A stretch of DNA of 64,000 bases from Acorus gramineus (taxonomy: Eukaryota > Streptophyta > Magnoliopsida > Acorales > Acoraceae). Where the stretch lies: contig JAUJYN010000035.1 in assembly GCA_030737835.1 (NCBI GenBank), positions 1,285,001-1,349,000 on the forward strand, given 5' to 3'. The translations under genes were made by a program, and so were the position numbers. The notes beneath the pieces were generated by a model. The model searched no databases. It had not been told where the DNA came from and saw nothing but the letters and a program-made list of their open reading frames with translations. Below, one piece after another: positions 1 to 12,248 of the stretch. How positions within the stretch are numbered: the stretch's first letter is position 1; each line of letters opens with the position of its first letter.

Positions 1-1131
1 GGAGGGGTAAAAATGTAATTCATGGGAGTATTTATATTTTTTCAAGTTTACATGGACTTATTTGAATTATTTGATTTTATCTAAGTTAGGGTAATGGAAT
101 ATTCTAAGAATATTGGGATTCAATTAACTCAGGGTACTGTTTTGGATTTTGCTTGAGTATACTGGGGGGGTTATTTGGATTTTTTTCTAATAATGTATGA
201 TATGTTAGTTTTATTTATTATCATCATATTAATTATAAACAATAAGAATTGATTTAAGAAGTATAAAACGGACAGGTGGATTCATATTTCACATTTTGGA
301 GACGAACAAGTCCAATGGATCAAATCTGATGCTGTTTTTCATGGAAAATGTTAGACTTAATTATTTGCACAATTCATAACTCAAATCATACATGTTTTTA
401 ATTTTAGATATTGTAAACATTATCTGATAAAATATATAGTTTGATAAAAAGTATATATCCTCTATTTCGAGTTGAATGAACACATTTTTAATATGCATAA
501 GAAATTTTTTAACGAGATATGCACATTGTTGAATGATGTGTACGAGGTATCTATCTATTATACGAATAAAAAATATTTAAGTTATCATGTTTGTTCCTTT
601 GTATGTAACATTTTCATTTCTCAATTTTACCCTTGGTTATTTATGATCTTTGATTTTATATTAAAGGGCAAGAATAGAAAAAACACATATTTTAAATATT
701 TTAAAAGATAATATGAGATATTCATCAAATTTATCTTTTTAATATTTATATATCTATATTAATGATGTATTGAATGAATGGTGATAATTGTGCTGCATCA
801 TCATATATTTTTTTTTATTAAATTAAATTGAGATAATCATCTAATATAGGTGATAAATAGTTAATTTCTGGTCAAATGTGAGTTTAAATATTTGATCTCA
901 CTTTTCATCATGCAATAGTTATTTTAAAAAAAATCTCTTTCATAATTATAAGTATATGTTGAAAAGCTCTTTCCATCGAGCTATTGATCATCCCAATCAG
1001 AATTATACTTAAAAAGTTATGAATTTTTAAAGAATTTTGAGAATAATTTAATTCTTGGTTTTTTTTTTTTTTTGTATATATACTCTAAAAAATCACATTA
1101 TTCAAAATGGTTTAAATTATACATGAACGTC
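1..1131. other. AT-rich intergenic spacer
   Basis: This stretch is strongly A+T rich and full of short T and A runs. The only open frames are short and rich in F, Y, I and K, as expected by chance in such DNA. I see no gene, RNA or recognisable element. Confidence 0.6.
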
Positions 1132-1140
1132 ATTTTTTTT

Positions 1141-2243
1141 GGGGGGATGTTGTTCAAATACCCTATGACTAAGGGTCTAATTTTTTATCTACCCCGGACT
1201 TTTTTTTATTTTTTATTTACCCTGAAATCTGGTCTTATTTTTTTTTTGCTCCTAAATCTGTGTCACTTCATTTTTTATACCTAAACCACCCCCATCTGTA
1301 AATTAGTATTACATTTTTGTATTTGATCGTTACATTTTTGTAATAAGTTATTACATTTATGTAATTTACATGTCCTTAGTTTAGTTCTATGTGTAATATT
1401 ACATATTTGTTGTGTAAATTATAGTTTTTGTAATTTTTGTTATAATTGTTATAAGAATAATAGAAGATATTACATTTCTATTATGTAAATAGTAGATTAT
1501 GTCATTGGGCATCACATTGGTAGTTTTTGTTGTAGTTGTTATGTAAATGTTAATTTCAGTAATTGTTAAGTACATGGATCAAGAAGTAATTTTATTAAAA
1601 TATTATAATTGTTTATAAATTTTCTGTTCAGATTCATGCTATCACTAATTTTGTTGATATTCCTAAATAAAAATTTATTTAAGTGTTTGATTGTTGTATT
1701 TTCGATATAGCTTGAAAAAACCGTTCTTTGTTATGAAGTATATTGAATGTCTAGTTCGATAATCTTGTTTCATTTTACCAAAGAGGACATGAAGATGATT
1801 AAGGAGGAGATAACAATTAATTATTAAGATTTGAAGAAAATGTCATAATTCAAACAATTGATGTATCTATTTTAACAAAACTTTGAGATTGTATCTATAA
1901 CAATTTTGTGTACACTGAATACATTTACATATGATAATGTAATAACATTGAGAATGTATATATGACCATTTTATATATAAACATCTTTGCGTACTTTAAT
2001 ATTTTTGTAGATAACTATTATATATTTGTAACTATGTGTATAATTTTTATATGTATCACATTATATTTATGTATTTCTGTAACTTTGTCTATAAGGGATA
2101 GTCCGGGTATTATGAAAATTCAGAGAAAAAAAAAATATGATCAGATTTCAGGGTAAATAAAAAATAAAAAAAAGTTCAGTGGCAGAAAAAAAAATTGACC
2201 CTTAGTCAAGGCGGTATTTGAACAATCCCCCCCCCCCCCCCCC
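1141..2243. mobile_element. Non-autonomous Mutator-like (MULE/MITE) inverted-repeat element
   Basis: The two ends are inverted copies over roughly 100 bp. The left end begins with a G run followed by ATGTTGTTCAAATACC. The right end is its complement (GGTATTTGAACAAT) closing with a run of 17 C. The 9 bases before the left end (1132-1140) and after the right end (2244-2252) are both ATTTTTTTT, a 9-bp target duplication as made by Mutator-type transposases, although a T run could match by chance. The interior repeats short TTACATTTTTGTAA-like motifs and has no coding capacity. The class is inferred from TSD length and terminal repeats. Confidence 0.65.
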
Positions 2244-2269
2244 ATTTTTTTTTTTTTATCTATTAGAGC

Positions 2270-2572
2270 CATATTGTTGGTTTGAAAGTTTCAAATGGGG
2301 TATTTTTATAATATAGGATTAATTAAGGGGTATATATGCAAAAAAATTCATTTTCAATGGTAACATGTCTTTTCCGTGTAATTTCGTAATAAATTTTAGG
2401 GAAAAATCAATCTAGTATGAAAATCAAAACAAATCCCTGTAAATTGGTAAATCCTCTCAGGTCCCTATCTTATTAGATAATATCTATTTTAGTCCCTATA
2501 ACTAACCAGTTGTGTGGTTAACCCTAACCATGCATGATAATTACTATTATAAAATTTTAAAATTTATTTTCT
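2270..2572. other. AT-rich spacer
   Basis: No gene is visible. The part from about 2400 contains phrases resembling those of the neighbouring foldback element (AAATCCCTGTAAATTGG, GGTCCCTATC) and may be a diverged piece of the same family. Confidence 0.4.
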
Positions 2573-2574
2573 TT

Positions 2575-3243
2575 GTTAGAAAAAATCGATATAACTCCTT
2601 GAAAACTGATGAAAATCGAAAAAACTCCCTGTGAAATTTAAAAATTGTCTTAACTCCCTGAAATCTTCTAAAAATCATAAAAAAATCCATGTGATTACCT
2701 AAAAATATATACTGATTTATTTAAATTTTATTAAATAAATTATAGTTTTGTAGTAATTTTATTGTTAGTAATTTTGAGTTAAGAATGTATTATAGAATTT
2801 TAATTTGGTTTTTAAATTGTTTTCTCTATTGATTTTGTAATGGAGTTAATGAAATTGTAATTTTTTTTTTGTTCAGTCTCTGTTTTGAGATTTGAGGAAG
2901 GAAAAATGTTGAAAAATGACTCAATTTTGTAGATCAATTGAGATTTGATGGATTTTTTTTTATTATTACAGATGAGGATGATATTTCAAGACATGAGGAT
3001 GTTGAAAAATGACGGGGTATTTTTGTCTTACAAAAGAACTAAATATGATTTTATAAAGTTTGTAGAGACTGAATCCAATTTTAGTAAGTTTCTGAGGACT
3101 TATTTCAATATACTTTTGGTCGGAGGACTAAATTCGTTAACCATATATACTTTATGGGGATTTAGGACGATTTTCTGATTCTTGAGGGACTTTTTGTGAT
3201 TTCAAGAAGATTTTAGGGAGTTAAAGAAGATTTTTTCCTAAAT
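2575..3243. mobile_element. Foldback/MITE-like inverted repeat (degenerate)
   Basis: The left side reads TTAGAAAAAATCGATATAAC followed by lines containing AACTCCCTG and AAAATCTTCT. The right side, read on the opposite strand, gives TTAGGAAAAAATCTTCTTTA with the same AACTCCC and AATCTTCT phrases. The arms are about 100 bp and imperfect. No convincing target duplication was found, so the ends are approximate and the superfamily is unknown. Confidence 0.4.
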
Positions 3244-3648
3244 TTTATTAAAGACTTATTTAATCACTATTTTATCATATCATTTATGTATATATTACAT
3301 GATATATTATATTGCATATAAATAAATTGAAAAAAATTGAAGATATTTATAGTGGACAGTTTTTCTAAAATACATTTTTTTTATTTACACACATACAATA
3401 CATGAGGAAGATTAGTATAAAACTATATAAAACTTTATTTTGAACTGTAAAATAAATTAAGTGTAACAAGACCCTTTTCATTCAAGATGATTTTACTATT
3501 TTATAAAAAATAAAAACACGACTAGTTTGAGTTTTGGTCGGTAAATAACTCTCAAACACTTTTCTTACCATTTATCTCATCCACTAACAACTTCTGCCGT
3601 ACCAAGTTACCAACGTCCTGGCCGACTAAAAAAACTAGGTTTTCATTA
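3244..3648. other. AT-rich spacer
   Basis: AT-rich DNA with no supported gene or element. It ends in the T-rich target of the next Mutator-like insertion. Confidence 0.5.
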
Positions 3649-3657
3649 TTTTTTTTT

Positions 3658-4500
3658 GGGCGCGGCTATCCCCACCAAGCTTTTTTCTTACCCCACCAAT
3701 CGAAAAAAAAACCCGGTGTTTTATCTTTTCCCACCGATCCGGCCAGGTCGACCAAATTTAGTCGCCACTTCAGGTTTTGGACGACCGGACTTGATCGCCA
3801 TTTCAGGTTTTGGGCGACCGGACTTGGTCATCATTTCAGGTTTCGGGTGACCGAACTTGGTTGAACAGAATTTATAATAAAGTTTATAATTTTTTTTCTT
3901 GAAAACATAATCCCATGACGTATATCTTCCTTGAATCCTTCATACCACTCCAAGTCTGAGTTGTAATGTAAGGAGAATCAATTATTATTCTTAAATGTAG
4001 AATATAAGAACAATTTTTTTTTACATAAGTGACAGACAAATTTTCAAAAGCCAAATATATAATGTGTTTAGATCAACTGATATGTTTTTTTTGTTTTCAA
4101 ACGAAGAATCCTCTTAACTACGAATTCAAACGAAGCTTAAAAATGATATATATTTATCTAATAAGATATTTTTCTATAAAATTTTGAATTAATTGAAAAT
4201 ATACCTACTTATATTTTTTTCAGTCTCTTAGCTGTTGTTTGGATAAAAGAATAAATGTAGAATATGATGGATAAATCTAAAAATTTATTTGTTTATAAAG
4301 AATAGGTAGATATAGTTCTGAACCCTGTTCGATCAATTACAGTCGTCCAAAGCCTGAAATTACGATCAATTACGATCGCCTAAAACTGAAATGGTGATTA
4401 AATTCGATCGATCTGGATCGGTGGAAACAGACAAACACCGATTATTATTATTTTTTTTTTTTTTTTTGGTGGGGTAAGAAAAACGCTGGATGGTGTGCCC
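3658..4500. mobile_element. Non-autonomous Mutator-like element upstream of ELP6
   Basis: The left end starts GGGCGCGGCTATCC and continues TTTTTTCTTACCCCACCAA. The right end on the opposite strand starts GGGCACACCATCC and continues TTTTTCTTACCCCACCAA, so the terminal repeats extend for well over 100 bp. The flanks 3649-3657 and 4501-4509 are each nine T, a 9-bp target duplication. The left arm carries three 33-bp tandem units (first at 3762, then 3795 and 3828), each with TTCAGGTTTYGG and GACCGGACTTG or close variants. Its right end lies 223 bp before the ELP6 start codon, so it may contribute to that gene's promoter or leader. Confidence 0.75.
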
Positions 4501-4723
4501 TTTTTTTTTCCCATCTCACTCGGTCACTCTCTCCGTGCCTCCGGTCGGTCTTTCGCCAACTCTACCTCCAACAACAATAACAGGTGATTTGCAGGATCCT
4601 CTATCGTCTTTGAAGGTCGTCTTCAAATCTCTCTCTCTCTCTCTCTCTCGCCTCCTCGTCTTCCTCTTCGGGCAGCCATCGATTGCTTGTATCTTCCCCC
4701 AACACCCGTCTCTACCAAGAGCG
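4501..4723 (+). promoter_or_regulatory. ELP6 proximal promoter / 5' leader with CT repeat
   Basis: This is the 223 bp between the Mutator-like element and the ELP6 start codon. It is pyrimidine rich and includes a (CT)n tract at about 4628-4650, a common feature of plant core promoters and leaders. No clear TATA box is visible, and the transcription start cannot be set from sequence alone. An open frame that begins upstream at 4490 runs on in frame into the ELP6 coding frame, but it is leader-like and I do not take it as coding. Confidence 0.45.
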
Positions 4724-7700
4724 ATGAAGGTCGACGACAACAAGAAGAAGAACCTGTTGGAGGAAGCCATAGGCGGCGGTGGGGGAAGGGTGATATTGGT
4801 TGAGGACAGGGTCGAGACCAGCGGCTCGTTCGTCCTCCACCACCTCCTCAAGAGCTCCTTCTCGTCTGACTCACCACCGAGCGTCGTCATCTTCGTCGCC
4901 CTCTCCCGCCCCTTCTCCCACTACCACCGCATCTCCAAGAAACTCGTCAGTCTCTCTCTCTCTCTCTCTCTCTCAATTCATTCCCCCCCATCCCGCAAGT
5001 TGAATTGCGTTAGTTTCTTCGTCTGATTAGATTTTTCATCACCCTTTATGTTCATAAGTTGGTGTTCTTATGGAGAAGGTGAAGCCATTGTCTTTCATAT
5101 CAGTTTTGTTCAGAATTGATGAGGAAAAGTGAGGTCTTGTGCTCAATTAGAATTTCGATTGATTAGCGTTTGGAAACAACTTTTGAATGTTATTTCTGTT
5201 GCAGGAACCATACATTCATACTTAACCCAATTGTGCTTTTAAATGTGTTCAAGTGGTGTCGACTTTTGTCTTTTCAAAAAACAGTTGTATCAACTTGCGA
5301 AGAAAAAAAAACATTTTTTTTAGTTGCAAAAGGTGAAAAATGAGAGCCTTTGTCAGGAATCCAACGTAATTATGCTTCCTGGGCTTTTAATTTGAAAAGC
5401 CGCTTTAATTGAAAAGCTCCTTTTCAACCTAGTTTTCAAATGCTAGAGATTGTGGCAGAAAATGGGGATGTTCTCTTTCTTGCATTAATACCGATGATAC
5501 TCATTTGGGCAGTGAGTCAAAAAATGCTAGAGATTGTGGCAGAAAATGGGGATGTTCTCTTTCTTGCATTAATACTGATGATACTCATTTGGGCAGTGAG
5601 TCAAAAAAAAAAAAAAAAAAATGAAAAAGAAAATCTATGCACTAAACTCGGAGTAGTACATGCTATGGTTGACAAGTTTGGAAGATACTGAAATAATATA
5701 TGAGTTCAATACGAGTCATTTGATGGATTTCATTCCATGTTATTGTGCTTTTGTTACTACTAGTATGTCTATAACCAGTTGATGACATCCTGTATATCAA
5801 CACCATATTCATATTTGTGTTTAATGTAAGTTTTACTCGTTTTTTAATTTGCTCTCATCTAAATTGACATGCCATATGCATTTTTTGAGGGATGGTTACC
5901 CTGTGCACATTTGTGATGGCATATGCATATTGCATTGACGAAATTTTGCACTGTGAGATATACATTACAAAGATGTAATGTTGCTGACATGTAATGTAAT
6001 TTGTTGTCTTCTGAGTAAAGAGAAAATATGCTATGAATATATTTTAGACTTTTAAAATGGTATATGTGATGACCTTCTACTACATATTTTTCACCTAATA
6101 TAGATATTGTTCTTATTTCTCAGGGTTGTAACTTATTAATTCAAAAGGAAAATAACAGACTCTTTTTCCTTGACATGCTTAAGCTGCAATGTCCAGGTGA
6201 GAAGATTGAGTTCCATGGTCTCCATTTTGCCTTTTGTGTTTCCTTGATAACTTTCTAGTGTTTGTCCATAGTTAATAACTTTTCCCCATGATAAAATTAG
6301 GAATTTTATATCATGGATATCACTAATGATGACTGCAATTAACTGTGTGTATATTTTTCTGTGGTAACAGGGGATGCAAGAAATAATGACAACAATGTCC
6401 TTGTTGAATTATTTGGAAAAATTCAAAATGCTGTAGAAATCAGTTCCTCACTGGAGTACAACAAGAGCGACATTACTATTATGATTGATGATCTCTCTCT
6501 TTTGGAAATAGCTACTCACGGTTCTGTTGATGAGATCTTGAATTTTTTGCATTATTGTCATACATTGACATCTGGACTGGTAAGGATCCAAGCTTCTTTT
6601 TTTTTTTTTTGTCCTTTGTTGGCTTTTGCTAAATCTCCTTCAGTCCAATGAATTGATTAGTTCTTTACATCTATATCAGGGTTGCTCACTAGTTATACTA
6701 AATCATGAAGATATATATTCAGATGTGTTGGATCGTAGACTCCTATCACAAGTGGAATACCTAGCTGATGTTGTGATAAAAGCAGAACCATTGGCTACTG
6801 GCTTATCTGCTGATGTGCATGGACAGGTACGAAGAACTTTTATATGGGTCTATGGGGTCATTTCCTTATTCTTCATACGAAACTATAGGACAAGTGAAAT
6901 TTCATAGAGACGATTTCTTCCAAATATACAAATGATACTATTCTTGAAAAGGACTTAAGTCAGTGCAAAGGCAGGTTTCATGTGCCGGCATTTCCTAATA
7001 GTTGTTGGGGTAATTATTCGGAGAACTATTATTATCTAGTCATCTAGAGTAGCAAGTTTTTCTTTTTTCTTTTGCATTCCATTACGTTGCATTGCTTTGC
7101 TTTTTACATTGATATAAAGAGTTCATTTTCAAGGAATTTGGAATATGTGTTCCTTAAATGTTATTGAGTGCTCTGCTGATCCTAATACTGTTATTTGTAT
7201 TGAAACTTTGCTCTTTCCTCATAGAATATTATGTTAATTTGTAAGTTAACACAATGTTAATGCATTCATGGATATGTATTGGCTCAAGTTGGCATACTAA
7301 AATATGAAAGGTCTTGTTTGCTTTTTTATGTGATTAACCAATTCATATTGATTTTAATTTATATGATTATCTAATGTAATGTAATCCATTAAAAGGCCCA
7401 CTAAAAAGATCTTCTGTTAGCTTGCAAACATGTCTTGTGTTTTTTGGATCATAGTTTATGCGCTCATGTAGTCATTAGTCAATTGCATTGATGCATGATT
7501 TTTGGCCACGTAAGCGTTTTTTTCTAACATTCACATGCATTCCATCACTTCCCTTGGCTGTTAGCCGTCCTAGGTTCTGTGTGGGTTGACATTGTGGATT
7601 ATGATAATCCTGGACTATTTAAATGAAAACATCTTTTTATCAATGTGATCATTGAATTAAGAGCGCTGTTACACGCAGTCCATGCGTGCAGTCCCATGAA

Positions 7701-9684
7701 TAGTCCATATACCTCTATAGCAAGTCAGCAAGGTATATGCCTCCTTACCAGTGTTTGGATATATGGGTTCTATGCAGCAGCATGTGCCGCTGCATATGCG
7801 GTTCGCTCAGTAGACCGAACCACATTAGGGTATGCGGGCCGCACATGGATATGTGCCCGCTTAAGCAGGCACACAGACTACACAATAAAAAAAGAAAAAA
7901 AAAAAAACAGTACCCACCCTACCCGTTCTTTGAGAGAGATCAGCTGGCCCTAAAAAAAGTCCTCGTCTTTTATTTGCTTTTTCTTCGATTATCAGGTCTG
8001 CATCATGCCTTCATCAATGGATTCTTGTTCTTCTTCATCGATGGTTTCATTTTCTTCCTCGGATTTTCTTCTACCTCAAGTTTTCTTCATCTTCTTCCTC
8101 AGATTGTCTTTGTCTTCTCTGCTTCATCATTGGCTTCTTCAGTTCTTTCTCTGCTTCATCGACTCATCAACAACCTCCCTCCCTCCGCGCCCCCCCCCCC
8201 CCAATTTATCTCTCTCTCTCTCTCTGTGCTTTCTCTTTGTAGATATTCATTGAATGCTGTGTATGAACCTAAAAACATTGATTGAATGTACTTTTATTGT
8301 TGTGTAATGTTTTATTTATCCATATTGTTTTTATCCAAGAAGAAAAGACAATAGAAAAATTGTTTTGATGAGGTGGGGCATCACATGACACGTAGTAGCT
8401 TTGAAAAATGGTGAGAGGGAGTGGGACAACGTACTTTGTTGCTTACATAATATCTGATCATGTTCTTTCTGTTGTTGCATAGAAATGTTGTACTATTTAT
8501 CTTATTATATATTATTTTGGAAATCATCATCATAGTATCATACATTTTCTATTAAAAAATTACATAACTGCATATACTCTCGCATACCGCAAATACTTTG
8601 TGTGGTACCCCATGCAATTCGCATCTGCAAACACTGCTCCTTGAGGTATTTACCTCGTTACATTTTTCTTTTTTTTACATTTTCTAAAAATGGGCCTATT
8701 CAATTCAAAATGGAGCGATATACATTTTTTATTAAAGCATATCCCATTAGATGAGGTTTAGCATTTTTATAAGTTTAAAACATGTGTGGAGTGCCCATGG
8801 GAAGCGGGTTGTCCCTAATATTATTCTTGAATTAATTATGGTTTAGATCTCCAAACGTTTAAAACAATCTTTGTATCTTTAGACATGGAAGGAAATTCAA
8901 CATTGTGGAACTACAAACTTCTTGTTAACTTGCTCTTTATACGTAGAAGTATGGCTTAACAATTTCTAATCATAATTAATGATCAAGCTGAATGATCTTC
9001 AGCTAGGCTACAACACACGGACCACTGGGCTCCACCAACGGATGTATATATAGATTCTCATTTTTTAATCTCAATCGAAGATCATGTTTTGTTAGACGTG
9101 CAATAGATTTCAAAGTTGTGTTATATATATTAGTGCGTGGCAGAATGACATATCTCATTTGTAATGGATTCTGAACAACTGAACTCACAAAATCACAGCT
9201 TTATCGAGGAACAAATTTGAATTAGTATACCCATAGTATAGTCTTGGCTTGAGGCATGGAAAACCCCTATCATTTACCAATCCAGGAATTCAACAGTAAT
9301 CCATTGGGTCCTACATCTGGTTAAGGGTACTAGTCGTAAAAAGTTTGGACCGTGATCGAACGTGCTTAAGGATGATCCATAAAACCAACTTAGATCAAAT
9401 TATGCTTGTTGATTATACTAATGATTATCCATTTGGTGATTGTTATGAGAAATCTGAATTTGCCCATCTGTCTATTGCGCTTTCTACACCACTTAAGTGA
9501 TCTACAAAATTATTCGCTTGTACTCTTACTCTTCTTATGGCAATATATTTTTCTGTTGCAGTTGACAGTATGGAACAAGGGAAATTTTGGGGAAAACAGG
9601 CATTCAAGGAACACTGTCAGTAATTTCCACTTTAAAGTGAAGGAAAATGGTGTTGATTACTTTTATCCTGGGAGTCTGACTTAA
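4724..9684 (+). CDS. ELP6: Elongator complex protein 6 (ELP6), 5 exons
   Basis: ELP6 is a RecA-fold, Walker-less subunit of the Elp4-Elp5-Elp6 ring of Elongator, which is needed for wobble-uridine modification of tRNA; in plants the complex affects leaf shape, cell proliferation and stress responses. Exons are 4724-4945, 6124-6196, 6371-6579, 6680-6826 and 9562-9684. All introns are GT-AG. Joined, they make 257 residues plus stop, close to the usual plant length of about 260. Family landmarks in order are [17 protein letters not shown] (exon 1), [14 protein letters not shown] and FLHYCHTL (exon 3), [11 protein letters not shown] and [14 protein letters not shown] with DVHGQ (exon 4), and [12 protein letters not shown] near the C-terminus (exon 5). 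The start at 4724 matches the family length and follows a purine-rich context. No frameshift or stop was found, so the gene looks functional. Intron 1 carries an 84-bp tandem duplication and intron 4 a hAT insertion. Confidence 0.93.
4950..4975. repeat. (TC)n microsatellite at start of ELP6 intron 1
   Basis: A TC dinucleotide run begins just 3' of the exon-1 splice donor (GTCAGT at 4946). Its closeness to the donor means length changes could affect splicing; that is inference. Confidence 0.7.
5440..5607 (+). repeat. 84-bp tandem duplication in ELP6 intron 1
   Basis: The segment beginning ATGCTAGAGATTGTGGCAG at 5440 is repeated at 5524 with about one difference (ACCGATG versus ACTGATG). The unit is 84 bp and an open frame runs through both copies. 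It lies inside an intron by the ELP6 model, so the frame is most likely accidental. Near-identity indicates a recent duplication. Confidence 0.85.
7655..8815. repeat. Dispersed repeat R1 (copy 1), split by a hAT element
   Basis: The left part (7655-7740) begins GCGCTGTTACACGCAGT. The right part (8645-8815) contains TTCTAAAAATGGGCCTATTC and TAAAACATGTGTGG. Related strings occur in the same order at 47428-47670 and 54468-54740 (GCTGTTACAC, then AAAATAGGTTCATTCAACTC-like, then ACATGTG). The family is AT-rich, non-coding and of unknown class. Confidence 0.5.
7749..8636. mobile_element. Non-autonomous hAT element in ELP6 intron 4
   Basis: The element starts CAGTGTTTGGATA and ends GCAAACACTG, the short inverted termini typical of hAT transposons. 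The flanks are CTCCTTAC (7741-7748) and CTCCTTGA (8637-8644), an 8-bp target duplication with the last two bases changed. It is 888 bp long and codes for no transposase. It includes a CT-rich section with poly-C near 8190. It sits in the sense intron of ELP6 without disturbing an exon. Confidence 0.75.
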
Positions 9685-10700
9685 AACTTGGAATATCAAC
9701 ATCCGAGTGAACGTTGAGGAGTCGTCTGCTTGTTGCAGGTGTATGTCGTCTTTACAGGTACACTGCTAACATGAATGACAAAGGAATGACAGTAGTTTCA
9801 TTTGTATTTTACTAGTGATGGCATATTTGCTTTGCAAGATCATTTATATTGTGAATTAACATAAGTAGTTATTTTGAGTAAATTTATTTATAAAATCAAA
9901 CAAATGTTATTCATTGGTGCAACCCATAGATTAAAGTGTAGTCACCGTGCACGTGTACTACTCACCAGGGGGATGCTGGCCATTAGGGTCTCTTGTGAAC
10001 CCTGGACATCATCATCTCTTCAACTGTGTATACTCTCTGAAACTTTTATTCTAACTAACTTATTCAAATATCTCTTTTGAAGTTTTCTTTAGTTTCTCTA
10101 CTCAAAATTTTAAAATTATTTGGAGGAAATTCTAGGGAACTCTTGAAATTGTGTTTGAAGATATTTGAAGGTTTTGAGGGTATATACTCCCCCTGGAGGT
10201 TTTATCATTCTTGAAGTTGAAGAATTTTTAGAGATTTTTTTTTATTCCTTGGAGACTACTTAGAGAAGGTTCTTGAGGAGCTCCTCAATAGTTTGAATTA
10301 TCTCATTTTTTGTGTTTTAAAGTTTAATTTTAATTTTAACCTTCAGCTTGTTTAATTTTTCCCTTTTCACGTATCAAAGACACATTTGTATTCTTTTTCA
10401 ATAGAAAATGATACAGCTTTTAATGTTTCTGCATCAGTTCTTTCCAAGAGAGTTATAAATAAATAAAAAATTAGGTGAATTTTTAGTCAGAGAATTAAGC
10501 CGTCCATCCATGTCAAATATCTAGACATTGTTTCCTTGAATGTTTCTCTGAATATATTAATTATCTTTTAATTAATATCAAATCAAATATTTGTTTCAAA
10601 AAACAGATTAAAGAATCTCTAAATAATAATCTAAATAAATTTTAATAAATTTCAAAGATAATAACTAATTTGTTCAAAATAATTAGATTAAATTTTATTT
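9685..10700. other. ELP6 3' flank and AT-rich spacer
   Basis: The first part should hold the ELP6 3' untranslated region. No unambiguous AATAAA can be assigned as the polyadenylation signal. The remainder is AT-rich without a supported gene. Confidence 0.45.
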
Positions 10701-10711
10701 TTATTTTTTTT

Positions 10712-10990
10712 CGGATTGCTTTTTTTTTTTTTTGGGAGACGTGGTAGTTCATTTATAACTAGTGAAATTGAGGTATAAATGGGTCGAATGGTGGGAAAAT
10801 AGAAGACAGAAAAACATAACAGAAGAGAGCAAATCGAGCAGAGAAAGAATAAACATCAACCGACTAAGGACCCAAAGCTGGGTACAAATAAACAAAACGC
10901 AAAAATAGACGACTCCCTGCTGCACGAGATTTGCCACAGCAGACAAACGCCATGCCCTCCAAGCCCCGCCTGCTCCGGTCACGCCTCAAT
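10712..10990 (-). mobile_element. Possible retroposon tail (LINE/SINE-like), minus strand
   Basis: On the minus strand the segment ends in poly-A (a T run at 10720-10733 on the plus strand) after about 250 bp of more GC-balanced sequence containing GCTTTGGGTCCTTAGTCGG. A poly-A end joined to unrelated AT-rich flank suggests a retroposed 3' end. No reverse transcriptase motif is present and no target duplication was established, so this is weak. Confidence 0.25.
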
Positions 10991-11150
10991 CCGAAATAAT
11001 TTTTGATAAATATATGAAAAACTAAATTTGGATACATCTCAAATATGCTCAATATATTATGACACATTATTCCATATAATTAAATTTAGATAAGTATTTT
11101 GTTACAAATCAAATTATGTTTGCCCCATCAATTATGTCAGTTACGAATTA

Positions 11151-12248
11151 GGGCATGCTTATCTTCACACACCATTTGCCTAATAACACTAACCAAAAAA
11201 ATAAAAAATACATATATAAATTTAATTTGAACATCATTAATCTTACAAATCATTCGATGGTTGACCTGTCAGCCTTCCTGTATAACAATCGACAGTTGGT
11301 CTGTTAATCTTTATTTAATAAATTCGACTGTCACTTTGTCAACCTTTCTTTACAACTTTCGACAGTCTCCATGTCAACCTTCTTTTACAAACTTCGACAG
11401 AAATTTTGTCAACATTCTTTTACAACTTTTGATAGTTAGTATGTCAACCTGGGAGGGATTGTTCGACTTTCGCAGTGTCGAACTGAATATTTTTTCAAAA
11501 GAAAATTTGAGACACATTTGACCACATTCAATATACATCAAAATATCAACAAATTTACATTACATTCAACACTCACATTATAATCATCACATGACTACTA
11601 ATAAAAATACTTGAACCAGAAGCAACAACTAATTCTTTCAACCTCTTTGCATTTGCATGCAAAGCTATTGTAAAAAATCAAAACCAATTAATCCAATCCG
11701 TATGCTCTAATCTAAAACCAAAACCCCACGTTAAATAGACATTTTTTTTTAAAACTCCAGCTATCTCAAAATCCTCCGTACCTGAGTTTTTCTAAAATCT
11801 TACAACTAAACAACCATACCCATTAACCCAATCCTCACAAAGCTATAAACAATTGATGATTTTACTTTACATTTAATGTTGAATGTGGTCAAATGTGTTT
11901 TAGGTTTTCTTTTGAAAAAATATTTGATTCGACACTGTTAAGGTCAAAAGTTGTAAATGAAAGTTGATAGATATTCTGTCGAAGGTTGACAGAGCTGTTG
12001 TCGAAGTTTGTAAAGAAAGTTTGATAGGGAGACTGTCGAAGGTTGTAAAGGAAGGTTGACAGGGTGATTGTAGAATTTGTTAATTAAAGGTTGTCAGACT
12101 TAACTATCGATTGTTCTAAAAGAAGGTTGACAGGTCGACCGTCGAATGGTTGGTGAGATTAGTGATGTTCAAATTAAATTTATAAATGGTTTTTTTATTT
12201 TTTTGGTTGGTGTTATTAGAGAAATAATTGGTGGGAGTAGACGCGCCC
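11151..12248. mobile_element. Non-autonomous Mutator-like element with long terminal repeats and 35-bp subrepeats
   Basis: The termini are GGGCATGCTTATC at the left and, on the opposite strand, GGGCGCGTCTACTC at the right, followed in both by CTAATAACACYAACC. The flanks are TACGAATTA at 11142-11150 and again at 12249-12257, an exact 9-bp target duplication of non-repetitive sequence. The arms are about 350 bp and carry ~35-bp tandem units with GTCAACCTT and TTCGACAG (GTC of successive units at 11338, 11373, 11408 and 11443). No coding region is present. Confidence 0.85.

Noticed and set aside
4516..4890. Minus-strand frame over ELP6 exon 1
   Set aside because: Antisense of exon 1 and its CT-rich leader; no motif, whereas the plus strand matches ELP6 across five exons.
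7645..8285. Open frames inside ELP6 intron 4
   Set aside because: They fall across the hAT element and repeat R1 and have low-complexity S/F/L-rich translations.
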